Assembly (NCBI GenBank): GCA_018266085.1
Contig: JAFEAZ010000012.1
Span: 1 to 62,760, forward strand
Source: Candidatus Babelota bacterium
Lineage (GTDB): Bacteria > Babelota > Babeliae > Babelales > Vermiphilaceae
Direction of reading: 5' to 3'
DNA: 62,760 bases
The position numbers were made by a program, and so were the translations under genes. Positions 26,494 to 34,877 of this stretch are shown in pieces (the first letter of the stretch is position 1; each line of letters opens with the position of its first letter). Under the pieces are notes generated by a model. It did no database searches. It was given only the letters and a program-made list of their open reading frames with translations, and had not been told where the DNA came from.

Positions 26494-27135
26494 ATGCTTA
26501 GAAAAATAATCCTTATTACTGCTTTTGCTATAAACAGCTCTGTCGACTGCACGCAAGGTAAATTTCTATTACTTATGGGCCCTTCTGGAGCGGGCAAAAG
26601 CACACTTATTAATCACCTTAAAGCGCTCGATGATCGTTTTGTATATGTAACGCCATTTACGACGCGTGATCTGCGTCCAGGCGAACAGGATAAGATACAC
26701 ATTAGCATGGAACAGCTAGAAAACTTACGTAGCGCAGATAAACTCCTTACCATTAATCATATGTATGGCATTTATTACGCTACACCAAAATATAGTATTG
26801 ATGAAGCTCTTGCAGCAGGCCGCTTTCCGGTACTCGACTGGCCAATAGAAAAACTCACTGTTATGCAGGAGCAGTATAGCGGCCAGCTTTATAAGGTGTA
26901 TGTTGAGCCAGATGACATCGAGGAGTTACACAGAAGACTATCTCTTGATAGCAGAGATAAGGATGGAAAACGGTATCAGGCTGGAAAGCTTGAAATAGAA
27001 AATCTTTTGTCCGGCTCTTATGATGCACTTGTTGACCTGAGAATAGTGAACAAAAAAGACTGCGATCTGCAGACCGCTCAAGATATTCTTCGTTCTTTCC
27101 TCCAAACTGTAGAAACACCAGGAAGTGACCTATGA
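26494..27135 (+). CDS. Guanylate kinase-like protein with N-terminal signal-like segment
   Basis: Guanylate kinase phosphorylates GMP to GDP. In this 213-residue product the P-loop GPSGAGKST (29-37), TTRDLRPGE (56-64) and a C-terminal RRLSLDSRDKD near 147-157 match the family. Other parts diverge: the GMP-binding HGxYYGT is MYGIYYATP and the usual DIDxQG is LDWPIEK. Residues 1-21 (MLRKIILITAFAINSSVDCTQ) are hydrophobic and precede the normal start of the fold. The gene starts two bases after the previous stop, and its stop overlaps the next start (ATGA). It may be the cell's only Gmk with an odd N-terminus, or an exported paralogue. Confidence 0.78.
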   Translation: MLRKIILITAFAINSSVDCTQGKFLLLMGPSGAGKSTLINHLKALDDRFVYVTPFTTRDLRPGEQDKIHISMEQLENLRSADKLLTINHMYGIYYATPKYSIDEALAAGRFPVLDWPIEKLTVMQEQYSGQLYKVYVEPDDIEELHRRLSLDSRDKDGKRYQAGKLEIENLLSGSYDALVDLRIVNKKDCDLQTAQDILRSFLQTVETPGSDL

Positions 27136-27512
27136 TCCTTCTTGAATTGCCCAAGAAATTCAAATTAAAAAAGGATGCGTATACACGTCGCCGTGGGACA
27201 CCAAAGATGCTTTTCATTTGCTGCAGCAGCTGCAACAACTATATCATCAGCTACCAAAAGGATGGCCCAGGTCCGTTATTACGCTGTTATTTAGATCGTA
27301 TACATCACCCAGAGCAGCTACAAAAACTACAAAACATTTGTACCCATAAAAATGAATGTCCTTTTTTGGAGTGTGACACGTGCAAAACTACCATAGGCGT
27401 ACCTTATGTATATGAAAAAGAGGATAGGCTTGCCTATGCTATGCAACCAGGCTCATTTATCTTGAAAAAAAAGAAGCTGCTTGAGCTTTCCAAGGATACT
27501 CGTTTGCGGTAG
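27132..27512 (+). CDS. Small zinc-ribbon protein, last gene of the nucleotide-enzyme cassette
   Basis: The 126-residue product has no signal peptide but is clearly related to the C-terminal domain of the 23628 gene: YTRRRGTPK (17-25), CSSC (31-34), YQKDGPG (41-47), RCYLDR (51-56), CDTC (81-84) and TTIGVPYVY. In between it has its own cysteines (70 and 76) where the paralogue has others. The ATG overlaps the guanylate kinase stop. Function unknown. Presence of one exported and one cytoplasmic copy around three enzymes suggests a shared system. Confidence 0.65.
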   Translation: MILLELPKKFKLKKDAYTRRRGTPKMLFICCSSCNNYIISYQKDGPGPLLRCYLDRIHHPEQLQKLQNICTHKNECPFLECDTCKTTIGVPYVYEKEDRLAYAMQPGSFILKKKKLLELSKDTRLR

Positions 27513-27565
27513 GCTGAACATATCTATTATACAACTTATGCATATGTTATTTTTTTGGAGACCTC

Positions 27566-28804
27566 ATGATAGATCTTGGTCGCTTACGTAAAGACCCACA
27601 AGAAATCTGCGCGCTTATTAAACGTAAAGAGCCCTCATTCGCTATCGAACGCTTGTGTAGTCTCGACAGTGAACTTGCAAAAGTGCGCCTATCGGTCGAG
27701 GCATTACGTCAACAAAAAAATGAATTGGCTGCGCAAGGCAAGTCTGGCATCACCGATGCACTGCGCACACAGTCGATAGAAGTCAGCAAAAAGCTCAAAA
27801 ATGAAGAAGCTCAGCTGGAAGAGCTCGAGCAAGCGTTTAACAATCTGTATTTAGCATGCCCTAACGTTCCTGATGCTGATATACCACAAGGCTTTAAAGA
27901 AGCTAACAAAGTGGTCAAAACGGTGGGCGAAAAGCCGCACTTTTCTTTTCCGGTCAAAAACCATTTAGAGTTGGGCACTGCGCTGGGATGGTTCGATTTC
28001 GAAGCTGCAGCCACTATGACAGGCGCCAACTTTGCCTTATACAAAGGTGACGGCGTGCTGTTGCTCTATGCACTGAGCATGTTCATGTTCAAGAACAACT
28101 TGAAACATGGCTTCAAACCGGTACAAGTACCCTATGTAGTTAACGAAGCATCACTGGTGGTAGCGAGCAACTTCCCTAAATTTAAAGATCAAGTCTACAA
28201 AATTGGTGAAGATGAACTCTATTTAATCCCTACTTCAGAAGTAAGCTTGGCCAATCTCTATAGAAAACATATCCTGGCACGACAAGAGCTCCCTATACGC
28301 ATGACCTCATGGTCAAGCTGCTTTAGGCGCGAAGCTGGCGGCTATGGCTCTGCAGAGCGTGGCTTGATCCGCATTCACCAGTTTGAAAAATTAGAACTCT
28401 TTACGCTGTGTGAGCCAGAAAGCTCTCCTGCAGAACAGGAACGCATGCTTGCCTGTGCTGAAGATATCTTGCAACAGCTCGGTCTTCATTACCGTATTAG
28501 CCTACTGGCAGCACAAGACTGCTCTTTCTCTTCGGCAAAAACATATGATATTGAAGTCTGGTTGCCAGGACAGCAGGCCTATTATGAAGTGTCATCGGTC
28601 AGTAACTGCACCGATTTTCAAGCGCGCCGTGGTGCAATACGTTATCGTCAAGAAGTTGAAAGTAAACCTGAGCTCGTCCATACCTTAAATGGTTCATCAC
28701 TCGCATTGCCACGCTTGATGGTTGCATTGCTTGAAGTATATCAACAGGCTGATGGCAGCATAAAACTCCCTGAAGTGATAACAAAGGAGCTCCCTTTCAA
28801 ATAA
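27566..28804 (+). CDS. serS: Serine--tRNA ligase
   Basis: SerS charges tRNA-Ser. The 412-residue protein opens with the long antiparallel coiled coil (about 28-105) that grips the tRNA variable arm. Class II motifs follow: LIPTSEVSLANLY near 225, motif 2 SSCFRREAGGYGSAERGLIRIHQFEKLE near 248-275, and motif 3 LNGSSLALPRLMVALLE near 373. TTTGGAG precedes the ATG. It follows the nucleotide cassette by 53 bases and may be read from the same promoter. Confidence 0.97.
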   Translation: MIDLGRLRKDPQEICALIKRKEPSFAIERLCSLDSELAKVRLSVEALRQQKNELAAQGKSGITDALRTQSIEVSKKLKNEEAQLEELEQAFNNLYLACPNVPDADIPQGFKEANKVVKTVGEKPHFSFPVKNHLELGTALGWFDFEAAATMTGANFALYKGDGVLLLYALSMFMFKNNLKHGFKPVQVPYVVNEASLVVASNFPKFKDQVYKIGEDELYLIPTSEVSLANLYRKHILARQELPIRMTSWSSCFRREAGGYGSAERGLIRIHQFEKLELFTLCEPESSPAEQERMLACAEDILQQLGLHYRISLLAAQDCSFSSAKTYDIEVWLPGQQAYYEVSSVSNCTDFQARRGAIRYRQEVESKPELVHTLNGSSLALPRLMVALLEVYQQADGSIKLPEVITKELPFK

Positions 28805-28822
28805 AAAGGTAGGAGTAGAGGC

Positions 28823-29692
28823 ATGATTTCAAGTGATATCTTAAAAAAAATCCGCGAAATCGAAATTACCACCAAAAGGATGGTCTCATCAGCGCGGGTA
28901 GGAGATGCTCAGTCTGCACTAAAAGGTTCCGGATTTGATTTCGATCAGATCCGGGATTACCAGATGGGTGACGATATCCGCGCTATCGACTGGAAAAGTT
29001 CTGCCCGAGCGAATAAGCTCTTGATCAAACAGTATAGCGAAGAGCGCTGTCGCACGATTATTCTTGCCGTTGATATATCATCATCACATATTTTTGCTTC
29101 TGGATCGCAACTCAAATCTGATGGGATGCTCGAAATTGCGACTATGTTTGCGCTCGTTGCTGGACAAACCAAAGATAGTGTCGGCTTGTTGTTGTTCTCC
29201 GATGATGTTGAGTTGTTTATACCGCCAGGCAGTGGCATGCCTCATATACATACACTTATCACTCGCATGTATAATCACCACAAGCGTAGCTCTAAAACAG
29301 CGATTGCATCAGCGTGCCAACGGATAGCAACATTACCCTTCAAAAACAGTATCGTCTTTCTTCTGTCAGACTTTATTGATGAAGGCTTTGAAAAATCATT
29401 ACGTATTGTAGCACACCAGCATGATCTCGTTGCCGTACGCTGCCTTGATACGCGTGAAAAATCGCTGCTCCCTATCGGCTTTATTACGGTTCAAGACAGT
29501 GAATCGGGGCAGGAATATCTACTGGATCTGCGCTCGCGCGGCAGTAAGCGCATTGAGCAGCATTTAAGTAAGCGTCTGCAAGAGCAGACTACCTTTTTGC
29601 AGCAAGCGGGCGTGAGCATTTTGGATATCGAGATTGGGCGGCCTTTTTTTGGGGATATCGTGCAGTTTTTTAGAAAGCGTATGCTTCAATAA
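28823..29692 (+). CDS. DUF58 domain protein (MoxR-associated type)
   Basis: DUF58 proteins usually work with MoxR AAA+ ATPases and von Willebrand-type proteins in envelope or enzyme maturation. The 289-residue product has the signature GSGFDFDQIRDYQMGDDIRAIDWKSSAR (about 32-58), followed by a vWA-like fold with a DISSS metal-site motif near 83. No MoxR gene or membrane partner lies nearby. It starts 19 bases after serS with GGAG. The operon context is otherwise translation, so its specific partner is unknown. Confidence 0.85.
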   Translation: MISSDILKKIREIEITTKRMVSSARVGDAQSALKGSGFDFDQIRDYQMGDDIRAIDWKSSARANKLLIKQYSEERCRTIILAVDISSSHIFASGSQLKSDGMLEIATMFALVAGQTKDSVGLLLFSDDVELFIPPGSGMPHIHTLITRMYNHHKRSSKTAIASACQRIATLPFKNSIVFLLSDFIDEGFEKSLRIVAHQHDLVAVRCLDTREKSLLPIGFITVQDSESGQEYLLDLRSRGSKRIEQHLSKRLQEQTTFLQQAGVSILDIEIGRPFFGDIVQFFRKRMLQ

Positions 29693-29847
29693 CACTCTCT
29701 TCTGAGGCTATACTGAAACAGCTCCAACAGACAAAAAAGCCTCTATTTTCAGAGTTTTTTCAACATCAACGGCACTTTTGGAATTTCTGTCGGTTCCTGC
29801 TAGACTAAAAGCTTAATTAGTCAACCTTTTTACCGATTTTATAGCTC

Positions 29848-31719
29848 ATGATACATTTACGAAATATCTGTTTGGCATATGGCGACCAGATCGTCTTTGA
29901 CGATCTCAGCATAACTATATCTGAAGACCAACGTGTCGGTCTTGTTGGCCGTAACGGTTCGGGTAAATCTACCCTTTTGAAGGCGGTTGCCGCACAACTA
30001 CCCCTAGACAGTGGTAGCATCACCGTGGTCGGCAATAAACGGGTTGCTTACATGCCACAAGAGGTAGTTACGCAATCGACTCGCTCAATACGTGATGAAG
30101 CGCTCAGTGCCTTTGAAGAGATGGACAAACTCAAACTCAAAGCGGCTGAACTTGAGAAACGTATGGAAACTGAATCAAGCGATGAGCTCTATGAAGAGTA
30201 TGCCGCCGTCCATGAAGAGCTTGGCAATTTTGAACCTGACAAGGCACGAGCTGAAGCAGAACGTATGCTCATGGGCCTTGGTTTTAAGACGGCACAATTC
30301 GACCAGCCGGTTAACACGCTCAGCGTAGGCTGGAAAATGCGTATCGTACTGGCAAAATTACTCCTGAAAAAAGCTGATTTTTATCTCTTTGACGAGCCTA
30401 CCAACCACTTAGACTTGATAGCCAAAGAATGGTTCCTGTCATTTTTGAAAAAATCTTCCTTCGGCTTTTTAATCGTCTGCCATGAACGGTACTTCCTTGA
30501 TGAGCTCTGTACCTATATTCTTGAGCTTGAGTTTGGTAAAGGAACCATGTACACGGGTAACTACTCAAAATACCTCGTGCAAAAAGAACATAACACCGAG
30601 CTTTTACACGCAGCACACACGCAGCAACAGAAAGAGATAAAGCAAAAAAAAGAAACGATTGAGCGGTTTCGTGCATCTGCTTCAAAAGCAAAAATGGCAC
30701 AAAGCATGATCAAAGCGCTTGATAAAATAGAGCGCATTGAGCTGCCACCATCACCAAAAAATGTGCACTTTAGCTTCCCGCCTGTTGAACGAGCAGGACG
30801 CATTGTCGTCACCGTCAAGGATGTCTCTCAGAGCTTTGGCTCACGCGACATCTTCAAACATGTATCCTTTGAAGTAGAACGTGACTGGAAGGTTGCTCTG
30901 GTAGCAGCAAACGGTGTTGGTAAAACCACGCTCTTTAGCATAATTACCGGCTCATTGCCCTTGCAGCATGGCACGATTACCTTTGGTGCTAACGTTACCC
31001 CTACCATCTTTGCGCAAGATCAAGACACGGTGCTTGATCGCGAGCGCAGCATTATTGATAACATACGCGATTTATGTCCCAATCAAACTGAACAAAAAAT
31101 TCGTACCTTTTTGGGTTCATTCCTCTTTAGTGGCGATGATGTCAAAAAGCCCGTTAAAGTGCTTAGTGGTGGTGAAAAGAACCGCGTTGGTATGGTCTGC
31201 GTATTACTTAAAAATACGAACCTACTTATGCTTGATGAACCTACAAACCACTTAGATATTCCGTCTAAAGAAGTATTACTTAATGCATTGCGTTCATACC
31301 AAGGCACTTTGATGTTTGTGTCGCATGACCGCGATTTTGTCAACGATCTAGCAACGCACATTATTGAGCTTACTCCAGATGGCGCACATTTGTATCATGG
31401 TAATTATGACGAGTTTCGCCATCACAAAGAAGCTGCTACTAAACAAGTGACAACCGCTGCTCAACAAGCACAGGCAAAAGAAGGCGCGGCTGAGACCACA
31501 TCAGCAAAAGACCTGTTTGAGCTGCGTAAAAAGGCGAAAAAACTCGAACGATCAGTCGAAAAATTTGAAGAATATATAGCTTCGGCAGAACAACGTTTTG
31601 CTACACTCGTTTATGGAAGCCCTGAATTTGCCAGCACCCAAGAACAGATTCTTGATTTAAAACGCAAAAAGGATGCAGCATATAGCGAATGGGAAAAAGT
31701 ATTAAAAGAACTCGAATAA
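29848..31719 (+). CDS. ABC-F family ATPase (translation factor type)
   Basis: ABC-F proteins have two ABC cassettes and no membrane part; they act on ribosomes or in antibiotic protection. The 623-residue product has Walker A GRNGSGKST near 36 and AANGVGKTT near 350. Signature segments are LSVGWKMR (degenerate) and LSGGEKNR, and both cassettes have Walker B DEPTNHLDL/DEPTNHLDI. The inter-cassette linker is charged and helical, and a C-terminal coiled coil (about 550-620) resembles the Uup/YfmR group. Which subfamily it belongs to cannot be fixed by eye. thymidine kinase follows closely. Confidence 0.92.
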   Translation: MIHLRNICLAYGDQIVFDDLSITISEDQRVGLVGRNGSGKSTLLKAVAAQLPLDSGSITVVGNKRVAYMPQEVVTQSTRSIRDEALSAFEEMDKLKLKAAELEKRMETESSDELYEEYAAVHEELGNFEPDKARAEAERMLMGLGFKTAQFDQPVNTLSVGWKMRIVLAKLLLKKADFYLFDEPTNHLDLIAKEWFLSFLKKSSFGFLIVCHERYFLDELCTYILELEFGKGTMYTGNYSKYLVQKEHNTELLHAAHTQQQKEIKQKKETIERFRASASKAKMAQSMIKALDKIERIELPPSPKNVHFSFPPVERAGRIVVTVKDVSQSFGSRDIFKHVSFEVERDWKVALVAANGVGKTTLFSIITGSLPLQHGTITFGANVTPTIFAQDQDTVLDRERSIIDNIRDLCPNQTEQKIRTFLGSFLFSGDDVKKPVKVLSGGEKNRVGMVCVLLKNTNLLMLDEPTNHLDIPSKEVLLNALRSYQGTLMFVSHDRDFVNDLATHIIELTPDGAHLYHGNYDEFRHHKEAATKQVTTAAQQAQAKEGAAETTSAKDLFELRKKAKKLERSVEKFEEYIASAEQRFATLVYGSPEFASTQEQILDLKRKKDAAYSEWEKVLKELE

Positions 31720-31734
31720 AAGGTGCACATTTTT

Positions 31735-32334
31735 ATGACATATTACAAGCCAGCCTACCGCTCAGGATCGCTCGAAATTATCTGTGGCCCCATGTTTTCA
31801 GGAAAATCTGAAGAACTTATGCGCAGATTACGTCGCTCGAAAATTGCGCGCCAAAATGTATTGACCTTCAAACATAGGCTTGATGACCGCCATAGCACTG
31901 AGCAGCTCGTTTCACATGATGGCAACTGTCTTGATGCACAACCATTGATGGATCCTGCCGTCATACAAGAACTGGGCCTCAAATCCGATGTGCACGTGAT
32001 AGGCATTGATGAAGTGCAGTTTTTCCCGTTAAGCATCGTCAGCGCTATCTGTGCGCTCGTTGCCGCAGGCAAACGTGTCATTGTCGCAGGTCTTAATCTC
32101 GATTTTCGCTGCGTACCATTTGGACCGATGCCTACGCTCCTTGCTATAGCTGACTCTATAACAAAACTGTCTGCTATCTGTTCAATCTGTGGCAATGAAG
32201 GTCATTTTACTCAGCGCTTGGTCGACGGCAAACCGGCACATTTTGATGATCATATCATTATGGTCGGTGCGCAAGAGGCATATCAAGCTCGTTGCCGCAC
32301 CTGCTATAAAATCGATAAAATGGCCACCCTGTAA
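31735..32334 (+). CDS. tdk: Thymidine kinase
   Basis: Thymidine kinase makes dTMP from salvaged thymidine. The roughly 199-residue product is of the type II zinc-containing family: P-loop GPMFSGKSEELMRR near 19-32, DEVQFF near 93-98, and CSICGNEG...CRTCYK zinc ribbon at the C-terminal side. Start uncertain: a GTG at 31723 lies four bases after the ABC-F stop, but ATG 31735 matches family length better. For an organism short of nucleotide synthesis, this salvage enzyme makes sense beside the host-dependence suggested elsewhere. It is followed by radA after five bases. Confidence 0.94.
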   Translation: MTYYKPAYRSGSLEIICGPMFSGKSEELMRRLRRSKIARQNVLTFKHRLDDRHSTEQLVSHDGNCLDAQPLMDPAVIQELGLKSDVHVIGIDEVQFFPLSIVSAICALVAAGKRVIVAGLNLDFRCVPFGPMPTLLAIADSITKLSAICSICGNEGHFTQRLVDGKPAHFDDHIIMVGAQEAYQARCRTCYKIDKMATL

Positions 32335-32339
32335 CCACC

Positions 32340-33701
32340 ATGGCTAAAGCATCAAGCAAGTTTATCTGTAGCACCTGTCGCTACACCACGCCCAAATGGA
32401 TTGGCTGCTGCCCAAACTGTAATGAGTGGGAAACGTTTGCTGAACAAGCAAGCGATCCAAGCGCAGCAGTGCGTCCAGGCAGTAGTGGCAACGTACGCGC
32501 ACCGTCGATCAGCATGGTACATCTGAGCAGTCTTTCACATGATCAAGATGAGCGACTCCTTGCCAACCTGCGCGAATGGGACAGAGTGGTTGGTGGAGGC
32601 CTGATGCGCGGATCGCTATCAATTGTCACGGGTGACCCTGGTATTGGTAAATCAACACTGATGCTTCAGATTGGCAACCAGATTGCCAAAGAGCATCGTG
32701 TATTCTATTTTTCTACCGAAGAATCTCTCAAACAAGTAAAACAACGCGCCGAAAGGCTTGGCTGCGCATCAGCACAGCTCCTTTTTTCTGATGAAGCCAA
32801 TCTTGAGCGTATTATTGCCACTGCAGAACAAGAAAAACCGGATCTGATCATTATCGACTCGATCCAAAATTGTTATCTGCCCGATTCAGACTCAACCCCT
32901 GGTGGCGTCAGCCAACTGCGTGATTCGACCTTTCGCTTGATGCGACTTGCCAAAGATCGTACGATTACCGTCTTGTTGAGCGGCCATATCACCAAAGAGG
33001 GAACCATGGCCGGACCCAAGATCCTTGAGCATATGGTTGATGCGGTCTTTTATTTGCAAGGTGAAGATCAATGGCAAACACGCGTACTGCGCTCAGTTAA
33101 AAATCGTTTTGGCACGATTAATGAGGTCGGTTTTTTTGAGATGGAGTCGAACGGGCTCGTTGAAGTATCTAACATCAATGAACATCTTGTCAGCGAAGCA
33201 AGCCACGCTCCTGGCTCAGCGCTCATCAGCGTCGTTGAAGGCTCTCGCCCATTGCTTTTAGAGCTACAGGCACTGACTATTGAATCAAAAATGGGTATTC
33301 CTCAACGGGTTATTTCTGGCGTTGATCATAAACAGGTCGTACTGATTGCCGCGATTTTAGAGAAATATCTGCAAGTTAGGTTAAGCGCACATGATATCTT
33401 TTTCAAAGTCAGTGGCGGTTTTAAAATCAAAAGCAGCTCTGCCGATCTAGGTATCGCACTGGCATTGCTTTCAAGCTACTTTCAGCAACCGCTGCCAGAA
33501 AAATCTATTACGCTGGGAGAAATCAGCCTAACCGGTCAATTAAAGGCCATCAACCAGATCACTATGTATATTCGTGAAGCTGAAAAATTTGGCATACGCA
33601 ACTTGCTGCTTGCCAGCAACCAGAATATTGAACGTACTGATTGCACCGTCAAAAAATTCAGCAGCGTATATAACCTGCTATCACTCTTTTCAATCGAATA
33701 A
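32340..33701 (+). CDS. radA: DNA repair protein RadA
   Basis: RadA is a RecA-like branch-migration helicase. The 453-residue product shows an N-terminal zinc finger (CSTCRYTTPKWIGCCPNC, about 10-27), Walker A GDPGIGKST near 100, KNRFG near 255, and a C-terminal Lon-like domain with its degenerate protease region (DLGIALALLSSYF). There is no clear ribosome-binding site; the ATG is five bases past the thymidine kinase stop, so translation is probably coupled. Confidence 0.96.
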   Translation: MAKASSKFICSTCRYTTPKWIGCCPNCNEWETFAEQASDPSAAVRPGSSGNVRAPSISMVHLSSLSHDQDERLLANLREWDRVVGGGLMRGSLSIVTGDPGIGKSTLMLQIGNQIAKEHRVFYFSTEESLKQVKQRAERLGCASAQLLFSDEANLERIIATAEQEKPDLIIIDSIQNCYLPDSDSTPGGVSQLRDSTFRLMRLAKDRTITVLLSGHITKEGTMAGPKILEHMVDAVFYLQGEDQWQTRVLRSVKNRFGTINEVGFFEMESNGLVEVSNINEHLVSEASHAPGSALISVVEGSRPLLLELQALTIESKMGIPQRVISGVDHKQVVLIAAILEKYLQVRLSAHDIFFKVSGGFKIKSSSADLGIALALLSSYFQQPLPEKSITLGEISLTGQLKAINQITMYIREAEKFGIRNLLLASNQNIERTDCTVKKFSSVYNLLSLFSIE

Positions 33702-33727
33702 TAGCTCTCTTTTCTTGGATAGACAGA

Positions 33728-34309
33728 TCAGTGTAGATTCTTGTCACCAATCGTGATAACTATGCATGTGCTGGTAGATTTTTTGCCGAACAAGGATCTC
33801 GTGTGTACCGGACGCAACGAGACCACGCAAAGTTTACGCGGCTTTTCCCAAACCATCAACCATTCTTCAGAAGATTGTACCTGACCGCTTAACGACCAAC
33901 CTGCAGATTCAAGCATGCTGAGATAAAAATCTACTAAGGCGGATTGCTGTAGTGATGTTGAGCGCGTCAGACACAGCCCTCGTTGCGTGATACAGTCAGC
34001 ATGGCCCGCAAGAGCACGCGCATCGACCGGCAATGGAACATCGAGCAACAGAGTATCACGGTACTCATCGCGTGTAGATGGCTCAAGTGGTGTCAACGAA
34101 TCGACACGACTACGCTTGAATACTGTCTGTGCATTGGAATAGCCTTCCAATCTTTCCATCTGCTTATAATCTTGGAGTGTTGGCTGAGAGAAAAGAAGAT
34201 CCGCATCAGACCGATCTTCTCGATCTGATGCGGATTTTTTAATACAGGATGTAAGGCAAATGGAGATAGCACCAATAATCAGTATGAAACAATGGCGCCT
34301 CAACTGCAC
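33728..34309 (-). CDS. Lipoprotein of unknown function
   Basis: The 193-residue product begins with a lipoprotein signal: basic start, hydrophobic core and lipobox LTSC (Cys about 22). The mature part is polar; a C-terminal portion (about 125-185, DFYLSMLESAGWSLSG...WLMVWEKPRKLCVVSL) resembles a small alpha/beta envelope domain. No family is recognised. It appears to start at GTG 34309, 15 bases after rplS on the same strand, so it may be the last gene of that operon. Confidence 0.6.
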   Translation of the reverse strand: MQLRRHCFILIIGAISICLTSCIKKSASDREDRSDADLLFSQPTLQDYKQMERLEGYSNAQTVFKRSRVDSLTPLEPSTRDEYRDTLLLDVPLPVDARALAGHADCITQRGLCLTRSTSLQQSALVDFYLSMLESAGWSLSGQVQSSEEWLMVWEKPRKLCVVSLRPVHTRSLFGKKSTSTCIVITIGDKNLH

Positions 34310-34323
34310 GCTAGCCTACCTTG

Positions 34324-34737
34324 TTATGCTTTTTCTTGCTTGTTGGCAGCAGCTTTTTGCTCACGTTGTTGACGGGTAATAACCTGTTCTTCAACTCGAC
34401 CAGCCTTACCAACGCGATCACGGATGTAGTACAGCTTTGCACGACGTACTTTACCCTTGCGAACAAATTTTATGTCTTCGATAAAAGGAGCGTGTAATGG
34501 AAAAATACGCTCAACAGAAACTGCACCTGCAGCTATTTTGCGAACGGTAAAGGTGCTTGAAGCTCCATTATTACGCATAGCGATAATATCGCCTTCGAAA
34601 ATCTGGATACGCTCTTTGTCACCTTCTTTGATGCGTTGCGATACAGCGACCGTGTCGCCAATCTCAAGGCGTGGAAACTCACGCTCAACAACACCCATGT
34701 CACCAATGGTTTCTTTAGTAAATGTACGCGCTTTCAT
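34324..34737 (-). CDS. rplS: 50S ribosomal protein L19
   Basis: L19 sits at the 30S-50S interface. The 137-residue product matches the family from FPRLEIGDTVAV (about 24-35) through EGDIIAMRNNG (near 50) and the FPLHAPFIEDIKFVRKGKVRRAKLYYIRDR stretch. It ends in a Lys/Gln/Ala-rich tail of about 20 residues beyond the usual end. It lies downstream of trmD in the classic order. The gap of 140 bases to trmD is larger than usual. Confidence 0.96.
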   Translation of the reverse strand: MKARTFTKETIGDMGVVEREFPRLEIGDTVAVSQRIKEGDKERIQIFEGDIIAMRNNGASSTFTVRKIAAGAVSVERIFPLHAPFIEDIKFVRKGKVRRAKLYYIRDRVGKAGRVEEQVITRQQREQKAAANKQEKA

Positions 34738-34877
34738 GGCTTGCCCTTATAAAACTTCTGGGAACATATCATGCTGCTTTTCGACTTTCTCCAAGAGTAT
34801 CCCAAGAAAGTCTTAAAAGTCATGCTCTCAAAAACACCGCATAGTATTAAACATATTTCCACTCTGTCACTGCTTCA

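Noticed and set aside
31755-32195. 146-codon minus-strand frame
   Set aside because: Antisense to thymidine kinase, which has a complete P-loop and zinc site.
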